A stretch of DNA of 64,000 nt from Moniliella sp. 'wahieum' (taxonomy: Eukaryota; Basidiomycota; Moniliellomycetes; Moniliellales; Moniliellaceae), in NCBI GenBank assembly GCA_003971905.1, contig RSEE01000072.1, positions 248,001 to 312,000 on the forward strand. Direction: 5' to 3'. Below are positions 37,826 to 49,475 of this stretch, piece after piece. The notes under the pieces are model-generated. The model saw nothing but the letters and a program-made list of their open reading frames with translations, made no database searches and was not told where the DNA came from. The translations under genes and the position numbers were made by a program. Position 1 is the first letter of the stretch. Each line of letters opens with the position of its first letter.

Positions 37826-39296
37826 TCCTCATCCTCAACCGTCCCATTTTCCCTTGTATGGCTGCCCCTTTCTCGCCCCATATCCGCTCTGTCCGGACCT
37901 CTCTTCTCCCATTTTCGATGCATCGAGGAAGTGTCGATTGAACGGCCTTGGATTGCGCGCATTTTTCCCCCCCTTTCCCATTTCCCATCTCCTCACTCTC
38001 TCCTTTTTGCCCTTACCCAACCCACCATCCTGCCTACTGGCGTCATCGCTACATCCTATCCTTGTGGATCCTGCACCCTGCACCCTGCACCCTGCACCCT
38101 GCACTTACTTGACGTACTTTTTGCTCATCCCCCTTGTTCTTTATCTCATTGTCTTTGCCCGTTCTTTCTCCCCCGCCCGCACCCACGCCCGCACCGATCT
38201 GCCGCGTGTTACGTGCTCTGAGCTGCAGCGGCACAGACCGTACCCGAGAGGACCTAGTTTCCCGCTCCAAGGCCCCGCTGTTCCTTTTCCCTCTCGCATT
38301 CCTGTGGTTCTTGGTCTGCAAATGATTCCAGTGTTGAAACGTTGGACGAACGAATAGGCTTTGCCCTGCTCTCCTTTTCTTTCCTAGCTGTCGAGGGGTT
38401 CAACGTTCACATCGTCACGGCTCTCGCCAGACGCTGGACCCCCCAAGGGAAAGGACCTCGGGCCAGATCGCATGCTACGTGCCACTGGGAGGACAGGGTA
38501 GCACGCCTCGGGTGTGGGAGACCCTTTATCTTATATCTTTTCACCCCTGCAGAGTAGGTACGGTGCGATAGACAGGCGGATGTTCAGGAGAGGGTGGTAG
38601 AGGGCAATTAGTAGGAGGGAGAGACGTGGCTGGCGCCTACAGTTACTACTACCCAGTGTTGACATCCGTCCTAGGACCGCGCGGACCCTGAGTCACGTGA
38701 GTCAGTTTTCATTCCTTCCGAGCTCGCACCAGTCTTCTGGACAAGTCAGTCGCAGAAGCTTCTTAGTGCAATACGACGTTCAGTGCTCACATTCTGTGGT
38801 AGTAGCGTGGCCGACACCCAGCTGGTGCGCCTCCGACAGCGGCCAGACACCTGTCACGCGTCACGATACAGTTCAAATGGCCCACAGAGATCCAAGTGGG
38901 GCACAAAAGGCATCATTCAGTAGGGGAGGTACTAAGGTCATTAATCATTGGTGCCCCGTCTTTGGTTAAGCTGGCCCGGCTGGAAGAACAACCAGAACGG
39001 GAAGGGCACTCTCACGTGCTCGTCACGGCCGCATTGCCCTGACGGTGCTACCCTCAGGCCTAAGGCCTTTGGTCCATCCTGTCATGTGCTCAAAGTAGCG
39101 GGGGGAGCAACGTTTACAACTACGCTACTATTCTCCAACAGCTGTTTTGCTGTCTGTAGACCTACATGCGACCTATTTGCCTGGCGCGGAAACCTACCAA
39201 CCAGTACGCGCACTTCACCAGCTTGAACCGGCAAGCCAACATCCGATACATGTACATACACTCTCGACCATGCCTCCTCTGATCCCAGATCCCCAC
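37826..39296. other. Convergent intergenic region
   Basis: Between the stop codons of the RRM gene (plus) and the coiled-coil gene (minus). Includes the CTGCACC heptamer array, pyrimidine-rich 3' flanking DNA, and CTGTCACGCGTCACG near 38849. No gene seen in about 1.5 kb. Confidence 0.6.
38071..38104. repeat. CTGCACC heptamer, 4.9 copies
   Basis: Tandem exact 7-bp units in the 3' flank of the RRM gene. Confidence 0.92.
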
Positions 39297-40924
39297 TCAC
39301 AGCCCCGAAAATCCCACGGGGCTCTTGCCCGCCTTACGACGGACCATGAGCAACTTCTTGGCCTGCAGTCCGTACACGGCTCGCGTAGCCAACGACTCGC
39401 CCGAGTGGTCCAGTTCCCGCTGCACCTCCTCGGGGGCAAGTGGGCATCGAGGAGGCGCTGCAGCTGTGCGCGTCCGTCCACCTCCCACCAATTGCCAGCC
39501 GAGATCTTGAGATGATCAAATTCGACCGTGTGCGGTTCGGGCGCACGCAGAAGACTGGTCAAGACGAAGGCTGAGACGAGCTCGTTGGCTCTGATCGGCA
39601 TCGCATCCGATCCCAACCGCGCTCCGGTCTCCGACTCCGCTCGCCGACCCAACAACACTTCCAGCCCTTGCAACGTCTCATGAAAGTCGCCCGTCGTGCG
39701 CCCGGGCCAGACGTAGGCCAACACCGTGCCCCACACACCCAAATCTTCTCCGATACCCGTTCCAGCTCGGCCGTCGGCGCAGGCAAGGACAGTTCCTCCT
39801 CCCCCACTGGCTCGGGTTCAGGTTCAGGCTCGGGCTCGGGCTGTGCGTCCGCCTCGGGCGCCGGGTCGGCCGCAGCGGCAGCACTGGGTCAGCCTCAGGC
39901 CCAGACGCCGCATCGGGACCAGAAGGTGGTTCGGCCGCGTGTCCGCTCGGAGCACTGGCAAATGGGAACGACTCTTCGAGCAAGTCGGACGTATCGGACT
40001 CGAGCGGGGCCGGGGGTGAGGCCACGGAACGAGGTTGCGCCGCAGGCCGAGAGGGCTTGGCGGGCGAAGAAAGTTTGCGCTGGGGAATAGCAAGGCAAGG
40101 GGGTGAAAGGGGGGGGGAAGAGAAGAGGTCAGGAGGTCAGCATTGATGCAAATAACTTTGGATGGAAACCAATAGACGGGTAGGGTAATGTAGGGTAGAG
40201 TAGCGCGCCACGTACTTGGTCGAGCAAATCGCGTTTGAGCTGTTCAATGGCAAACAGTTCCAGTTCCTCATGCTTGAGTTCCTGCTTGAGAGCGGCAATC
40301 TCGTCGTGGCGGGACTGTTCCTGGGGGAGATGGTCGGGGAGGCAGCAGAAGTGTGCTGGTTTTCCTTGTTGGTCGAACTACCCTGACGGCGGTGCTCGTC
40401 CAATGCCGCTTGCATCTTGGTCGCATGCGCCTGGAACCGGCGCCTGGCCGTGTCGATCTCAGAACTCTTGGATTTAAGCGAAGCAATCGTGTTCTTGACT
40501 CGAACCAGGCCGTCTTGCCCCTCGGCCAGAGCCGAGGCGGCCTGAAGAAGCGCCAAACTGGAGTAGGTCACGTTCTTGGCCTGTGGCCGGAGCGGGGTGG
40601 GGGGCGGCGGCGGCGGCCGGCGCGCAGGGGCGCGGTGGATACGCTCAGCCGCCGTCGCGGCGGCAGGCTCGGCAGAGGACGGGGCAAAGAGACTGACCTC
40701 GAGCTCGTCGGCGTCGCGGACAAACTCGAGGATGTCCTTGTGCTGCGGGTTGAGCACGGCGTGGGTAAAGGGGCGGTGGACGTAGCCGATGGCGGGCAGC
40801 GACGGGGCAGGGTCGACGAGCGCAGCGCTGCCGTAGATGGCGCGGCGGCCGTAGTGGACTGGGCGTGGGCGGAGCGGATGCGCGTCACCGAGCCGGCGAT
40901 GCGCGAGAGAACGTCGTCGTCCAT
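39297..40924 (-). CDS. Coiled-coil hypothetical protein
   Basis: Not recognised. Start MDDDVLSRIAGSVTRIRSAH at 40924. Next, in another frame, come RRAIYGSAALVDPAPSLPAI and HKDILEFVRDADELEVSLFA, then a helical region LQAASALAEGQDGLVRVKNT, SLKSKSSEIDTARRRFQAHA and LKHEELELFAIEQLKRDLL, likely a coiled coil. A 136-nt intron (40080-40215, GTACGT...CCCCAG) precedes a Ser/Glu/Pro linker with GSEPEPEPEP-like repeats (about 39820-39840). The C-terminal domain reads LPAPTAELERVSEKIWE, VWGTVLAYVWPGRTTGDFHE, LVSAFVLTSLLRAPEPHTVE, FDHLKISAGNWWEVDG, and ends VRRKAGKSPVGFSGL before the TGA at 39297-39299. The ordered C-terminal domain looks conserved and may be diagnostic in a profile search. Several frame breaks. 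Divergent from VPS1. Confidence 0.62.
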
Positions 40925-41380
40925 GGCGTGGCAGCGCAAGGTGGTGGCAGCCGACGCTGCCGCGTCGCGCGTCCTGCTGCGGCGTGCGCATGCGAAAGAA
41001 AGAACAACACCCAACGCGGCGGCGGCCGCACGTGACCGCCTGGCCCTGCACGCGTGCGCGGGCACAGCGGGCACACGCTCCGCTGGCATCACGTGACGTG
41101 GCTGCGTGTGGGATGGCTGAACATTGCAAATGCGGCTGCCGTGTGGGATCAGCATGACGTGGTGCAATCACGTAAGCACATAGGCGACACTGCGCTGGTG
41201 CTGGCGCTGCCGGCGGCGCAGGCGCAGCAGCTGCCAGTGTGCCTGCACGCGCGTCGGCCCAGGCGAGAGCCAGCGCTGCCACCATCCGCGCTGCCCCGGC
41301 CTGCCCCTCGACGCCACCCTGCCTCTTCTCCCCCTCCCATCGCCCTTCCCTTGCCCTCGCCGCCGCGACCGTAGCCCAGC
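40925..41380. promoter_or_regulatory. Divergent promoter region of the coiled-coil gene and VPS1
   Basis: 456 bp between two ATGs. Contains GCACGTGACCGCC (about 41028-41040) and TCACGTGACGTG (about 41089-41100), E-box-like CACGTG within GTGAC words. No TATA box. Confidence 0.5.
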
Positions 41381-43489
41381 ATGAGCATGGACCAGTCCCT
41401 GATCCGTACGTGCACCCTCCCCTGCTCCCTGCCCGCGGCGCGCCCTAACCTCCCCCCCCCCCCGCCCCCTAGAGCTTGTCAACAACTCCAGATGCCTTTA
41501 CCAGCGTCGGCATCCAAAACCCCATTGACCTGCCCCAGATCACCGTCCTCGGCAGCCAGTCGTCGGGCAGTCAAGTGTCCTCGAGAACATTGTTGGCCGT
41601 GACTTTCTCCCGCGTGGCACGGGCATTGTTACCCCCGCCGCCCGCTCGTGCTCCAGCTTATCAACCAGCCCGCCACGGGCAAGACCAGGGAAGAGGTCTT
41701 TGGCGCCGACGCCGATCCCGACTTGAGCCCGGACGAGTGGGGAGTTTCTCGACTTGCGCGGCGAGAAGTTTTACGACTTTAACAAGATTCGCCAAGAGAT
41801 CGTCCGCCAGACCGAACTCGAGACAGGCAAGGGCGTCGCCATCTCGCCCCGTCCTATCAACCTGCGCATCTACTCTCCCAATGTTCTCACTTTGACCCTC
41901 GTCGACCTGCCCGGTCTGACCAAGGTACCAGTCGGGGACCAGCCCAAGGACATTGAGCGTCTCATTCGTGACATGGTATACAAGTACAATCTCCCGTCCC
42001 AACGCTGTCATCCTCGCTGTCACGGCTGCCAACACGGACTTGGCCAACTCGGATGGTCTCAAGCTCGCCCGCGAGGTGGACCCCGAAGGGCTGCGGACGA
42101 TTGGCGTGCTGACCAAAGTCGATTTAATGGACGCTGGTACCGATGTGGTCGATATTTTGGCCGGCAAGGTCATCCACCTCCGTCTCGGCTACGTGCCTGT
42201 GGTCAACCGCGGCCAGCGCGACATTGACTCGCGCAAGAAGGTCAAAGCTGCCCTCGAGGCTGAGAAAGAGTTCTTCATGTCTCACCCTTCGTACCGGCCC
42301 AAGGCCAAATATTGCGGAACTCCCTATCTTGCCCGTCGCCTGACAACGATCCTCATGCATCACATCCGGTCTACCTTGCCCGACATCAAGACCAAGATTG
42401 GTCAGCATGGCCAAGTTCCAAGCCGAACTGCAGACGTTGGGTGGTGCGCTGGGCGAGCAGAACCCGTCGAATGTAATCCTGACCATCATTACCGAGTTTA
42501 CCAACGAATTCCGCACTGTATTGACGGCAACTCGAACGACTTGTCCGTTACCGAGCTGGCGGGTGGTGCGCGTATCTCGTTTGTCTTCCACGAACTGTTC
42601 AACAACGGAGTCAAGTCGGTCGATCCGTTTGACACGGTCAAGGATACCGACATTCGCACCATCCTGTACAACTCGGCCGGTTCCACCCCTTCTCTTTTCG
42701 TGGGCACGCGGCGTTTGAGGTGATTGTGAAGCAGCAGATCAAGCGGTTGGAAGACCCGAGTTTGAAGTGCGCGCAATTGGTGTACGAGGAGTTGGTTCGG
42801 ATCCTGTCGCAGCTACTGGCCAAAAACCAGGCGTTCCGACGCTTCCCGCAGCTGCGCGAGCGGTTCAACAATGTAGTGATTGCCTTCTTTAAGAAGTGCA
42901 TGCGCCCACGACCAAGCTGGTCAGCGACCTGATCGCTGCCGAAGCAGCTACCTCAACGTGGCCCACCCCGACTTTATCAGTGGGCAGCAAGCGTTGGCAA
43001 TTGTAATGAGCGCTACAACCACCCCCCGCGCCCCCGCCAACAGCAAAGAAGCCAAAGCGGCCGCGCAGCACCCGCATGCGCAAGAGTACGAGAAGGAACA
43101 AAACCAGGGCTTCTTTGGCTCTTTTCACCCGGTCCCAGACGGCCAAGCAAAAGGCCGCTTCGCTCGACGCGCCGCCACCAAGCCTCAAGGCGTCCGGCAC
43201 GCTGACCAGCCGGGACAGATTGAGCTCGAGACGGTCAAGCTGCTGGTCATGTCGTACTTTAAGGTGGTGCAGAAGACGGTGGCGGACATGGTGCCCAAGC
43301 GATCGTCCTCGAGCTGGTCAACAATGCCAAGACCAACATGCAGGCAGTGCTGCTGCAAGAGCTGTATGCGTCGGGGCGATGGAGGAGCTGCTGAAGGAGT
43401 CGGACCAAGTCAAGCTGCGGCGCCAAGAGGTGCTGAAGATGATCGCGGCGCTGGAGCAGGCGTCGGAGGTGGTGGCGTCCGTGTCCTAA
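41381..43489 (+). CDS. VPS1: Dynamin-like GTPase Vps1
   Basis: Large GTPase for vacuolar sorting, peroxisome and endosome fission. Start MSMDQSLI at 41381; a 67-nt intron (41406-41472) splits the Gln codon before LVNKLQDAF. GTPase motifs: P-loop GSQSSG followed by KS in the adjacent frame (41560-41580), switch [10 protein letters not shown]3 [14 protein letters not shown], and G4 [12 protein letters not shown]. Middle domain: [55 protein letters not shown]. The spacer is Ala/Lys-rich (about 43000-43190). The GED at the end reads [20 protein letters not shown] and [20 protein letters not shown]. No PH or Pro-rich domain, as expected for Vps1. The frame changes at about 41575, 41640, 41740, 41985, 42400, 42530, 42705, 42895, 43130, 43300 and 43375. 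The P-loop break is repaired by one extra A (AAG for Lys). Confidence 0.93.
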
Positions 43490-44236
43490 GCGGCCGCACG
43501 AGTGGCTAGGCTGAACTGGTCTGGTCTGGTGTGCGCTGCTGTGATGTTGCCTGCGGTGGGTGTTGCGGCAAGGGCGTACTAGCCGCGGCGGGCGCAAGGG
43601 ATGCTCGATGGTTGCCAACGTGATACGTTACACCTGTTGTCCTGCGCTATAGCCCAGAGTCGGAAGAAAAGAGGGGCGCTGGACACGGATAGGCCTCGTT
43701 GCGGGAGCAGTCAGATCTCAGAGCACAGCAGAGCAGATGCGATGGGGCGGGCGGAAGAGGAACGGAGGCCATGCACGTGACCGGTGTGGCCGGTGTACGG
43801 TGCAGGTGGCCCCAGATAACCGACCAGCGGCGGGGCGACTAATAGAAACACAGCCGGGGTGTGTGGGGTCGGGGGGGCACGGGCGACACTGGCGCGTGCA
43901 GGGGTGGCAAGTGTGGGGTGAATAGTAGTTGTAGGCGTGCGACGGCAGCGCGGCTACCTCCGGCGGGACGGGCCGAGGCGAGGGCGGGCTGCGGGGGGCT
44001 ACCGGGCATGGGCAGCAGCTCCCCAACCCGACGGAGCGTCGTGCGCTTCTCCCCCGAAAAGCGCTGGCTGCACCCATGCAGTGCGCACGCCGGCCCCCGG
44101 CGCTGCTTTGCGCCACGGGGCCGATGCGGAGCAGCAGCAACACGTGTTTCTGCAGTCAATAATCCAGTAGCCCCTCCCACCTGGCTGTGCTTTATAACCG
44201 CCGTCGTCTCCCTCGCTCCCGCCATCCCTCCGCGCC
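43490..44236. other. Intergenic region with IVD promoter
   Basis: No gene seen. GCACGTGACCGGTG lies at about 43774-43787. A TTTATAA element at 44191-44197 is 40 bp upstream of the next ATG and is a plausible TATA box. Confidence 0.6.
44191..44197 (+). promoter_or_regulatory. TATA-box-like TTTATAA upstream of isovaleryl-CoA dehydrogenase
   Basis: TTTATAA 40 bp before the ATG at 44237, in otherwise GC-rich DNA. This close spacing implies a very short 5' UTR if it is used. Confidence 0.45.
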
Positions 44237-46230
44237 ATGGCCCACCTTGTCCCTCGCGCCCTCGCCCTTGCCCGGCCCTGCGTCTCGGCTGCGTCCCGCC
44301 TCGCGCCGACGCCGGGGGGCTCGGTGCGCCGCCTGTCGTCCTTCTACAACGCCTCGGTCGCTGGCCTCACTGCTGACCAGGCCGAACTGCGTGAAGCAGT
44401 CTTTCCTTTGCCCGGGCCGAGCTCGAGCCGCGGGCGCAGGAAATTGACCAGACCAATACCAGCCCAATGGACTTGTGGCCACGGATGGGCGAGCTGGGCT
44501 TGCTGGGATCACGGTGCCTGAAGAACAGGGCGGTACGGGACGAAGCTACTTTGATCACCTGCTCATCATGGAAGAGTACGATCCTGATCCTGATCCTGAC
44601 TCTGCTCCTGACCAGGAAGATGACGATATATAAGAGTGTCTGACCATCTCGTGCCACAGAGCTCTCCCGGGCCTCGGGATCGCTCGCGCTGAGCTATGGC
44701 GCCCACTCGAACTTGTGTCAACCAGATCAACCGCCACGGCACCCCCGAGCAAAAGGCCAAGTACCTTCCCGACCTCATCTCCGGTGTCAAGGTGGGTGCC
44801 TTGGCCATGTCCGAACCGGGAGCCGGCAGCGACGTGGTCAGCATGAAAACAACCGCCATCAAAAAGGGAGACCGATACATTAATGGCAACAAGTTCGGTA
44901 CGTTTGCGCCGGTTCCCCCCCCCCCCCCCGTTGCCTTTTCGCTGCTTCTATAGAATGTGGTTCGTCTGTACTGATCCATCTCCGTTTGCATTTCGTTCTT
45001 GAAGGATCACGAATGGCCCCGTTGCCTCCACTTTTGTCATTGTGCGTATCCTGTCCAGCTGCGAGGAAAGATGGAGGTTGCAAAGCACGCAAAAAGACTG
45101 GTTCTCTTGCTGGCCTTTTCTCTGCGCAGTACGCCAAAACATCGCCCACCAAAGGCTCCAAGGGCATCACGGCGTTCATTGTCGAGCGCAGCTGGAAGGG
45201 CTTTTCCACCCACCAGAAACTCGACAAGGTCGGCATGCGTGGTTCCGACACGTGCGAACTGGTCTTTGACAATGTCGAGATCCCCGAGGAGAATGTGCTG
45301 GTCAAGTGGACCGCGGCGCGGCAGTGCTCATGTCGGGCTTGGACTTGGAGCGCCTCGTTCTCTCGGGCGGTCCATTGGGGTAGGTCTCCCGTCTTCCGCT
45401 TCGTTTCCCCCCTCGTATTCAGAGCCGGTCGCTAATGCCTTTTTCTAGTCTCATGCAGGCAGCTTTCGATTACGCAGTGGACTATGTTCACCAGCGCGAA
45501 CAGTTTGGCCAACGCATCGGCGAGTTTCAGCTGATGCAGGGCAAGGTTGCTGGTAGGTATTCTTTCCTCTCCTCTCCTCTCCTCTCCTCTCCTCTCCTCT
45601 CCTCTCCTCTCCTCTCCTCTCCTCTCCTCTCCTCTCCTCTCCTCTCCTCTCCTCTCCTCTCCTCTCCCCTCTCCTCTCCTCCTCCTCTCCTCTCCCTCCC
45701 TCCTCTCCTCTCCTCTCCTCTCCTCTCCTCTCCTCTCCTCTCCTCCATATGCTGTGCCCGTTTCGCGAAGCTGACCTGAACAACGACAGACATGTACACC
45801 AAGCTCGGGGCCGCTCGTTCGTACGTGTACGCTGTTGCGAGGGCCTGTGATGCTGGCCAGATCAGTCGTCGTGTATGTATTGTCTCTCCAACCTGTCCAA
45901 CCGATCACCTCTTGACTGACCAATTGGGACGATGGCAGGACTGTGCGGGGGCCATTCTCTATTCCTCGGATCGGGCCGTGGAGGTGACGATGGATGCAAT
46001 GCAGTGCCTGGGTGGCAACGGATACATTAATGGTATGTGGATTTGCGCTATCCTGTCGTACCCCACCAGAAAAGAGATCCGTCAGACTGACCTTCTCGAT
46101 CGCTCTGTGGCATGCAGAGTATCCAACCGGTCGTTTCTTGCGCGACGCTCGCCTGTACACCGTCGGGGCTGGGACCCAGGAAATCCGGCGCATGCTGATC
46201 GGCCGTGAGTTCAACCAAGACTTTGCTTGA
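44237..46230 (+). CDS. IVD: Isovaleryl-CoA dehydrogenase, mitochondrial
   Basis: FAD enzyme of leucine breakdown, isovaleryl-CoA to 3-methylcrotonyl-CoA, in the mitochondrial matrix. The N-terminus [20 protein letters not shown] is Arg/Ser/Ala-rich, a typical presequence. Acyl-CoA dehydrogenase blocks: [13 protein letters not shown] (adjacent frame), [154 protein letters not shown], which in this family holds the catalytic Glu, is readable one frame over at about 45335-45385. Introns: around 44570-44668, around 44897-45004, about 45380-45450, 45553-45789 (237 nt, containing a CCTCT microsatellite), one near 45878-45938 and one near 46033-46115. The ending [10 protein letters not shown] before TGA at 46230 matches IVD rather than other acyl-CoA dehydrogenases. 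Confidence 0.93.
45566..45745 (+). repeat. CCTCT pentanucleotide microsatellite inside an IVD intron
   Basis: About 35 units of CCTCT with a short imperfect stretch near 45665-45705. It occupies most of the intron 45553-45789, on the sense strand as pure pyrimidine, ending 44 nt before the 3' splice site. It creates long spurious open frames on both strands. Confidence 0.97.
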
Positions 46231-46540
46231 GAGCATGGTGTTACAGCTTAGGGACTCTACGAGCAACATGCCCTTCACATTATGCCCTCCTGTGTTGGCC
46301 GAAAGAAGGCAAGTATGGCCGCCTTTCAATCCGCCCGTTCGTAGCCACAGCCCGCTCTTTGTGCCGAAATGAACAGCGCGAAGACAATCAAAAAGCGATG
46401 GAAACGAGAGCACTCCGCCACGCAGGTATGCAGATCCAAAAGACAGGACGAGGAAAGTAGGAAGGAAGGGCAGGGGGGGGGGGGCATCAACTGTGACATT
46501 GACGAATCATCCCATACGACGGTTTGCCGACAAAAGAGAA
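46231..46540. other. Intergenic region downstream of IVD
   Basis: 3' flank of IVD with a G11-type homopolymer near 46475-46486. No gene seen before the minus-strand tRNA-Ser. Confidence 0.6.
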
Positions 46541-46636
46541 CGACAACGACAGGACTCGAACCTGTGCAGGCAAAGCCTAATTGATGGTGCAAACAAGCGT
46601 TCGAATCAATCCCCTTAACCACTCGGGCACGTTGCC
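46541..46636 (-). tRNA. tRNA-Ser (anticodon CGA) with 14-nt intron
   Basis: Read on the minus strand. Acceptor GGCAACG pairs with CGTTGTC, discriminator G. Anticodon stem ATTGA/TCAAT; removing a 14-nt intron (46586-46599) leaves the loop TTCGAAA with anticodon CGA at 46601-46603. The long variable arm AGGC-TTT-GCCT is typical of class II tRNA-Ser; T arm ACAGG-TTCGAGT-CCTGT. Mature length 82. Confidence 0.93.
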
Positions 46637-46967
46637 TCTGGAGCGGGCGGGCGAGAGATGCGCTAAGAGGGACGACGGGACTGATCTGCAGCACCCAAGT
46701 TGGTATCTGGGGACCCAAGGGGGGTGCGGAAGACGGGCGGGAGGGTGGGCAGGAATGAGCGGGTATGGCTGGATGTGGCTGGGGCAGGCGCGGGGCAGGG
46801 CGGGGCGGTGGTGCAATGGAGGGGCAGGCTGGCGCGGTGGCGCTATCGGATATCCATGCGCTGACGCAACCCTATCTGGGAGGGGGGTGGCCTGTGCTGG
46901 CTGGCGGTGCCGGCTGGCTGCCACCATCACCGTTGAGAGCAACTCGACGTGCTTACCGACCCAGCCG
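46637..46967. other. Intergenic region upstream of the SurE-like gene
   Basis: GC-rich. An open frame runs through it in phase with the SurE-like protein, but the ATG at 46968 gives the canonical SurE N-terminus, so the upstream part is taken as non-coding. Confidence 0.6.
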
Positions 46968-48255
46968 ATGCGCGTGCTAATCACTGGCGACGATGGCCCG
47001 CCTGGGCCCACATCGCCCTACGTGCTGGGCCTGTGGAAGGCGCTGGTGGCCAAGGGATGGGACGTGGCGGTGGTGCTGCCCTCGGCGCAAAAGTCCTGGG
47101 GCGGCATGCACTTCCATGCCCACAGCCCCGTCGGCGTGTGGTACTACTACCCGCGGCAGCTGGGCACGCCTGCGCCGCTCTGGGACGCCGGTACGGGCAG
47201 CTGGTCGCCCACCCGCCGGCCCATCGACCGTGCCGCTGGCGAACTGGGCGAGTGGGTGTTGCTCGATGCATCGCCCGCGTCGTGCGCCAATGCGGGCGTG
47301 TACAACCACGCCACACTCCTGCCTCCCGATGCCGAAGCTGATGCTGATGCTGATGCTGATGCTGACGCGCCGCCTCCCGCGCCCTTTGACCTGGTCGTTA
47401 CCGGGCCCAACTTTGGCCGCAACACAGGTACATCCTTTGCCTTGGGAAGCGGTACGGTCGGCGCGGCGCTGGCAGCAGCTTTGACGGGCACCAAGGCCAT
47501 CGCCTTATCCTTTGCCCATTTCCAGTCTCTGCCCACCACCCGCCTCACCTGCAAAACGCCCACGACCGCCTTGCGCCCCAGCCGGCCGATCCGGCCGATA
47601 GCACCGACCCCCCAGCGGCCCACCGACCTGCCCCAGGCGCAGCACGCGGTCATCCACGCCGCGCTCAACGTCTCGGTCGACGTGGTGGACCACCTGTACC
47701 GCACGTGGGAACCCAACGTGCGCGCGTACTCGGTCAATGTACCAGTGGCATGGGCTGTGTTGGAACCCAAGGTGGTCTGGACCCGCATGTGGGTCGGACA
47801 ACATGCGCGTCTGTACCTCGACCCGGGCGCGCCCCAGCCTCCTGCCCAGGTCCAGGCGCAGGCGCAGGCGCAGGCACAAGGACAAGGACAAGGACACGGC
47901 AGTGGATTTTCCGACTTGGCTGCCTCGGATCCTACTCCCCCCCAAGCGGCGCCGTACCAGCCCTCGGACGCGCCGCCACCGGCACGACGATTGCTCTTCC
48001 GCCCCGATATGAAGGGCATGCTTGCCCCGCCTGACTTGGAGCCTGGCACAGACATCTGTTCGTCCCCTTTCTCCTATCCTTTGCTTTGCTGTGCTTTGCT
48101 TTTGCGCGGTGTGCGTGCTGGGTGGCCCGACTGACGTTGTGACGCTTGCGCCTTGCACAGGGGCGCTGATGCATGGCTGGGTCTCGGTCTCGCGGCTGGA
48201 ACCGGCGTTTGTCGAGCCCACCACGCCCGATCTGGGCCACCAAGTTCATATTTGA
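46968..48255 (+). CDS. SurE-like 5'-nucleotidase / acid phosphatase
   Basis: Start MRVLITGDDGPPGPTSPYVL at 46968; the Asp-Asp pair (residues 8-9) and Asn/Gly of this loop bind the divalent metal in SurE. Next: GWDVAVVLPSAQKSWGGMHF (SurE usually has S-Q-K-S-W here), GEWVLLDASPASCANAGVY, LVVTGPNFGRNTGTSFALGS (metal and phosphate loop) and GTVGAALAAALTGTKAIALS. An Asp-Ala repeat (about 47338-47366) and a Gln-Ala/Gln-Gly repeat (about 47850-47895) are low-complexity inserts. The last exon starts after an intron of about 100 nt (around 48058-48161, ending TTGCACAG) and reads GALMHGWVSVSRLEPAFVEP, ending at TGA 48255. In fungi this domain is often the N-terminal half of Pby1, fused to a tubulin-tyrosine-ligase-like domain; here no such domain follows. 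It probably hydrolyses nucleoside monophosphates, but the substrate is inferred. Confidence 0.82.
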
Positions 48256-48581
48256 TCCGGTTCGGTTGATCGCCTGGCCCTACCTGGTACCTATACTACT
48301 GCTTCAGCGGCGCGCACCGCGAACGCGCCAACTAATGCATTCATGCTCCTCAATGCATATTGCTCCTTGCCATGCTGCGCGTCTGCCATCATTACATTAT
48401 CAAGCCCATGGGGCGCGGAAGGCTACACCCTAGGCTCGTGTGCCACCATCGCTTCGCGGCAGCATATGCAGCGTGCTATTGCACCCGTAGCACCCCTCGA
48501 GGTGGGATGAGCGATGATCGATGAAGCGAGTTGGGGAGGCGAGGCGGGGGGGGGCAGAACACTTGGTTCGATCCCAGCTGT

Positions 48582-48609
48582 AGACGTGAGACGTGAGACG
48601 TGAGACGTG
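48582..48609. repeat. AGACGTG heptamer, 4 copies
   Basis: Four exact tandem 7-bp units, intergenic, downstream of the SurE-like gene. Confidence 0.92.
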
Positions 48610-49427
48610 AGGAAAGGCCAACTCAGGCGTAACGAATTGAAGCCAAAAACCTGGTCGAGATCCCAATCTGGGCTCGACTTGGTCGATCGCCGCACTGGAT
48701 CGTGGGTGGGGGCCAAGTCCGGCGCTTGGTCCGTGGCGTGGGGAGGGGGAGGAGGGTAGGTTCGAGCCAAGTTAGCACGTTGGTGGGGGCCAGTCCACCT
48801 TGCGCGCCGCTTGGAAAAGGTGTGCACCAGCTGTACAAGGTGGGTACAGTGCAGGTGGCGCAGGCGAGGCTCCCGAGTACAACTTGCACAGTTGCAGGGG
48901 TCAGTACTCAGAACGTTCACGTCGGCGCTCAGTCTGAGGAAGCACCAACCAGGAATCATTCTAGCGCATGGCGAAGAACCCCTGTCTCAGTGCCAATGGA
49001 AAGCAACCGCCCTCGACTAGCTTGACCTCACTGACCATTGTCTCCCACCTATCTCTATCGTCAATGGAGTGGCTGTCATCGGTGCCACACCCTGGCTGCG
49101 GTATGGCCAGTGTGCCTTACGCCAAGCCCCCCTCTGGTGGGCCGGGTGCGGGACCTGCGTTGGGCATGCTACTTGGCCTCGATTTCCCACCGATGCTGTG
49201 TACGCACAGAGAAAAGGGGAATAGAACGCATACAGTGGCTCGCCAGGGGGCGTTTTGCAGATTAGAAAGAAAGATATGCAGCCAGAGGTGAGGCAAGGTA
49301 GGATGTGATCAGAGGGGGGAAGGGGGGGCGAAAGAGGAGGAAGAGGGAGGAGGGAGGAGGGAGGAGGGAGGAAGGAGGAGGTCTTGGCATCGCGGCAACA
49401 AACAGAAGTGCGAGCGACCCAGAGACA

Positions 49428-49475
49428 GGGTTCGAGACGGGGTTCGAGACGGGGTTGAAGACGGGGTTGAAGACG
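49428..49475. repeat. 12-bp tandem repeat, 4 copies
   Basis: GGGGTTCGAGAC twice and GGGGTTGAAGAC twice in tandem. The two sub-types differ at the same positions, so the array likely grew by duplication of each type. Confidence 0.85.

Noticed and set aside
45435..46214. Long open frames of repeated Glu-Glu-Arg/Arg-Gly or Ser-Pro-Leu-Leu units on both strands
   Set aside because: They are translations of the CCTCT microsatellite, which has no stops in any frame; the true content is an IVD intron.
48540..48600. Pol III B-box-like GGTTCGATCCCAG
   Set aside because: Flanks do not form T, anticodon or acceptor stems, so no tRNA can be built.
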